A DNA stretch of 64,000 bases from Dimorphilus gyrociliatus (Eukaryota; Annelida; Polychaeta; Dinophilidae): assembly GCA_904063045.1 (NCBI GenBank), contig CAJFCJ010000027.1:188501-252500 (forward strand), written 5' to 3'. Position 1 is the stretch's first letter; the number at the start of each line of letters is the position of its first letter. The position numbers and the translations under genes are program-made. The notes under the pieces are model-generated. The model saw only the letters and a list, made by a program, of their open reading frames with translations. It made no database searches and was not told the origin of the DNA. This document shows, one piece after another, positions 61,467 to 64,000 of the stretch.

Positions 61467-64000
61467 CTGTTGAATCAGAAAAAATTCGCGTTTTAGTGTT
61501 AAGAAAATGTTGTATAGTTAAAAATTCCCTCCTTAAAAGTAAAAAGAGAATCATAACAAGTTTCTTTTTTGAAATGAAGCCAAAATCATTTTGCCTAGAC
61601 GCTATCCAACCGACTAGCTAGTAATAACAGTACGTAGTCGACAATTTATTAGATTATTGCTTCGCTTTCTACAAAGCTACAGTCAGATCTTATCTATATT
61701 TATTATTACTATCATTATTTATATTATTTTTAATCATTCCTAGAATTCTAGATGTACAGATTTTAGTATAGTTTTATCAATGGTCCGTTTACTTCTTCTC
61801 TCCTTTTCGCTTTTCCCATAGAAACTCTATTTCATAAATTTTCACTTAGATCTAAGCCAACGAAAACGTTTACAGATTTATAGACAGACATCTCTTTCCC
61901 CTTTTCTGCCTTATCCTCCTTCATCGGCTTCTTTTATAAATGAAAAAGTTTAAAACGCAAACTACCAAATTAAGTTATTATGGTCTTTCTTCTTTGCGAA
62001 ATACTCCCTTTAAGTCTAAATGCCTAACGAGCTTAAACGTCCTTAGAACTTCGACGTGATTTTAAAGTGTAACCTACGGTAATTAGTTTAATCAAGGCTA
62101 TTTCATAAATCGACAAGGTACAAGATCTGTTGTCGAAAATTAACACAACGCCAGAAGGCAAAGCGGTAGTTATTAGCTTACGACGTATTCTACTCGCCTC
62201 CTCGTAAGTAGGCAGTTAACGAAAGGTTCATAAAAGAAAAAGAGATATGGGAAAAGGCGGAAAAAGGATAGAGAAGAATTTAATGAGGGAAGATTAAGAA
62301 ATCGGCGAATTAATTACTATAAGTTCCACCTGATTGCTTCATATGATAAAAGAATTTTGTGCGATTGCTACTAGCTTGGTAGTTTTTTTTTATACATACA
62401 GATATATAGAGATAGAATATACAGTATATCTAATATCATATAAGGCTATACAACTTTACGATGTAATACGCAATAACGGAGAAAGAGGTTGAAAGAAGGA
62501 GAGGAAAGAAATAGATTATTCTCTAATTTCCTTTATTCTTTCACTAATTAACAGATAACCATTTCCGAAATGCTATTTTCTCGAACCCGTTTTGGTGCCT
62601 CTCCAGTTTTACTCGTTTTTTTCCTATTCACCTTGTCCTTCTTTTTTTCCATGACACTCACCCGTTCCCTACTCTTCCTCTCACTTATTTTCTTTTCTCT
62701 CTCTCTCTCTTGCTGTCTCTTTTCCCTGTTTTTTCTTTCTGTCTTTTTTTTTAATTTCAATTTCATTAATCATTTATCCTAATTGGAAGGAAGGATAAAA
62801 TGTCCATTTGAACAAATAATCCGTTTAAGAATCTAGAATAGCACCATTCTCGATTTTCATCCAGGTTATAGCGTTAATGGATTAATTAGTAATAAAAAAT
62901 TGAAAAAAGGGAGAAAAGTAGAAAAAAAATGGAAAAGACGGTCAGTTGGGGAGGAAAGAGAGAGAGAGAGAGAGAGAGAGGGGGGGAAGGGGCAGAGAAG
63001 GGGCAGAGAAAGTAAAACTACAAGTGAAGAATACGAAATTAGTAGCGAGAGGAAGAAGGAGAGAAAGTGAAAAAAAAACGGGACAAAAAGATAATCCGAA
63101 ATGTTGAAAAGCTTGGCAAGTTGTGATAAAGAAGAAGAAAAAAAGAAAATAATCCATAGCAAGTTGTCAACTTGCTATAGGCATTGGTTAAGTAAGGAGC
63201 TTATAAAATATAACATCATTACACATTGACTACCTGAGAAAGAATATTCCCGGTTAAAACGTCTACAATGGATTTATACACATACTGTATATATGTGCAC
63301 ATATATTGCATATCGTCTACAATATAGTCTAGATGTACGCAGGTACAAATTTAGCGTGCATAAATATGTGAGTACTTCCCGAGGATATTTTACAGAGGGT
63401 AAACTGGGAGTACTGCTCTTATTCTAATTAATTTACATTCGGTTAAATAATGGGTCGTATAGTGGAAAGCATTATATTTTCATTCAATTCCATGATAATT
63501 TTAGCTTTTTTACGGAAATCCTTGTTTAGTTAATCATTGAGCTTCTCTCTCTGTCTATCTGACTGTCTGTCTCTGCTGCTCGCTCTCTATCTCTCTCGTT
63601 CCTTCCCTTGGTCTAGCTTTCCTCTCTCTCTAAATATATATATATCTCTATTTTCTCCCTCTTTCTCTTTGAATGTTCCTCTCTCTTCAGGTGTCATCGA
63701 GTTTGTCGTTACATCAATCTGCACTTAAAAAATTCGGCTTCACCCTTACAGCGTGATTTAAACAACTTTTATTATATTTATTTTCGAGAATGATTGTAAA
63801 AACGACAAAAAAATGTATATTTTGCTTTGACTAGACTTTTTTTTTGTTTTAAATCGATCAACAAAATATCTCGAATGAAAGTTCTTTAAGCAATGTTTTT
63901 TTTTTTATTATTATTATTTTGACTTTGGTCTTAAAGTAATAGATGAAAAAAAAGGGGAGTAATTGCGTGATATTTGTAGCAAGTGAAAATTGCGTAGAAT
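61467..64000. other. Gene-free right edge, possible 5' part of the EB-module gene
   Basis: No gene is recognised. The first coding or UTR exon of the EB-module gene is expected here or beyond. A GC-richer patch at about 62000-62230 has opposing donor-like sequences (GTAAGT on plus, GTAAGC on minus) but no ATG-led frame into either. (GA)n lies at 62957-62980 with a purine tract to about 63140, CT-rich sequence at about 62695-62735 and 63540-63640. The open frames are Ser/Leu/Phe repeat translations. Confidence 0.45.
62957..62980. repeat. (GA)n microsatellite in a purine-rich tract
   Basis: A pure GA run followed by GGGGGGGAAGGGG and further purines. Confidence 0.92.

Noticed and set aside
1-64000. 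tRNA, rRNA, known microRNA and CRISPR-like arrays
   Set aside because: I scanned for tRNA A/B-box words, common conserved microRNA seeds such as let-7, miR-1, miR-7 and miR-184, and regularly spaced repeats. Only partial chance matches were found (for example TGGAAGACT at about 59779).

Overview
This window is animal nuclear DNA: AT-rich, gene-poor, with GT-AG introns, many microsatellites and decayed Tc1/mariner transposons. Three protein-coding loci are well supported: a group B2 Sox transcription factor, a class A neuropeptide GPCR of the NPY / short NPF / PrRP-receptor group, and a multi-exon gene for a small secreted cysteine-rich (EB-module) protein with a probable GPI-anchor tail. This set fits a bilaterian invertebrate. 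A spiralian is my guess, but the sequence alone does not settle the phylum.

Layout. 1-8634 is gene-free, with (GA)n/(CT)n and (AT)n tracts and a few GC-richer islands. SoxB2 lies on the minus strand at 8635-9402 as a single uninterrupted coding exon. 9403-25541 is a long gene desert. 25542-26071 is a GC-richer patch with two unassigned minus-strand open frames, one of them cysteine-rich. A 659-bp Tc1-like deletion derivative with near-intact terminal inverted repeats lies at 26550-27208. A second, more decayed Tc1/mariner element with an IR/DR-like architecture lies at about 32411-33526. The GPCR lies on the plus strand at 37143-38312, again in one coding exon. 38313-48602 is mostly simple-sequence-rich intergenic DNA with one small hypothetical signal-peptide-like ORF. 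48603-61466 is the minus-strand EB-module gene, rebuilt here from seven exons whose internal junctions are all phase 1 except the uncertain first one. 61467-64000 has no recognised gene, although the 5' end of the EB-module gene may extend into it.

The three genes do not form an operon or an obvious pathway. SoxB2 is a nuclear developmental regulator, the GPCR is a neuropeptide receptor at the plasma membrane, and the EB protein is predicted to be extracellular and membrane-tethered. Both single-exon genes carry a splice-acceptor-like pyrimidine-AG tract directly against the proposed start codon. That suggests 5'-UTR introns or spliced-leader addition.

The main unexplained signals are short recurrent motifs. 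TGACAAAC/GTTTGTCA is concentrated in the EB gene and in the small cysteine-rich patch at 26 kb, and an exact 18-bp tandem form is shared 31.7 kb apart. The palindrome TAGGCCTA, the 8-mer GGCGTCAC around SoxB2, and a recurrent TATACAGTATA interruption of (AT)n tracts also stand out. All counts were made by eye and need to be recomputed.
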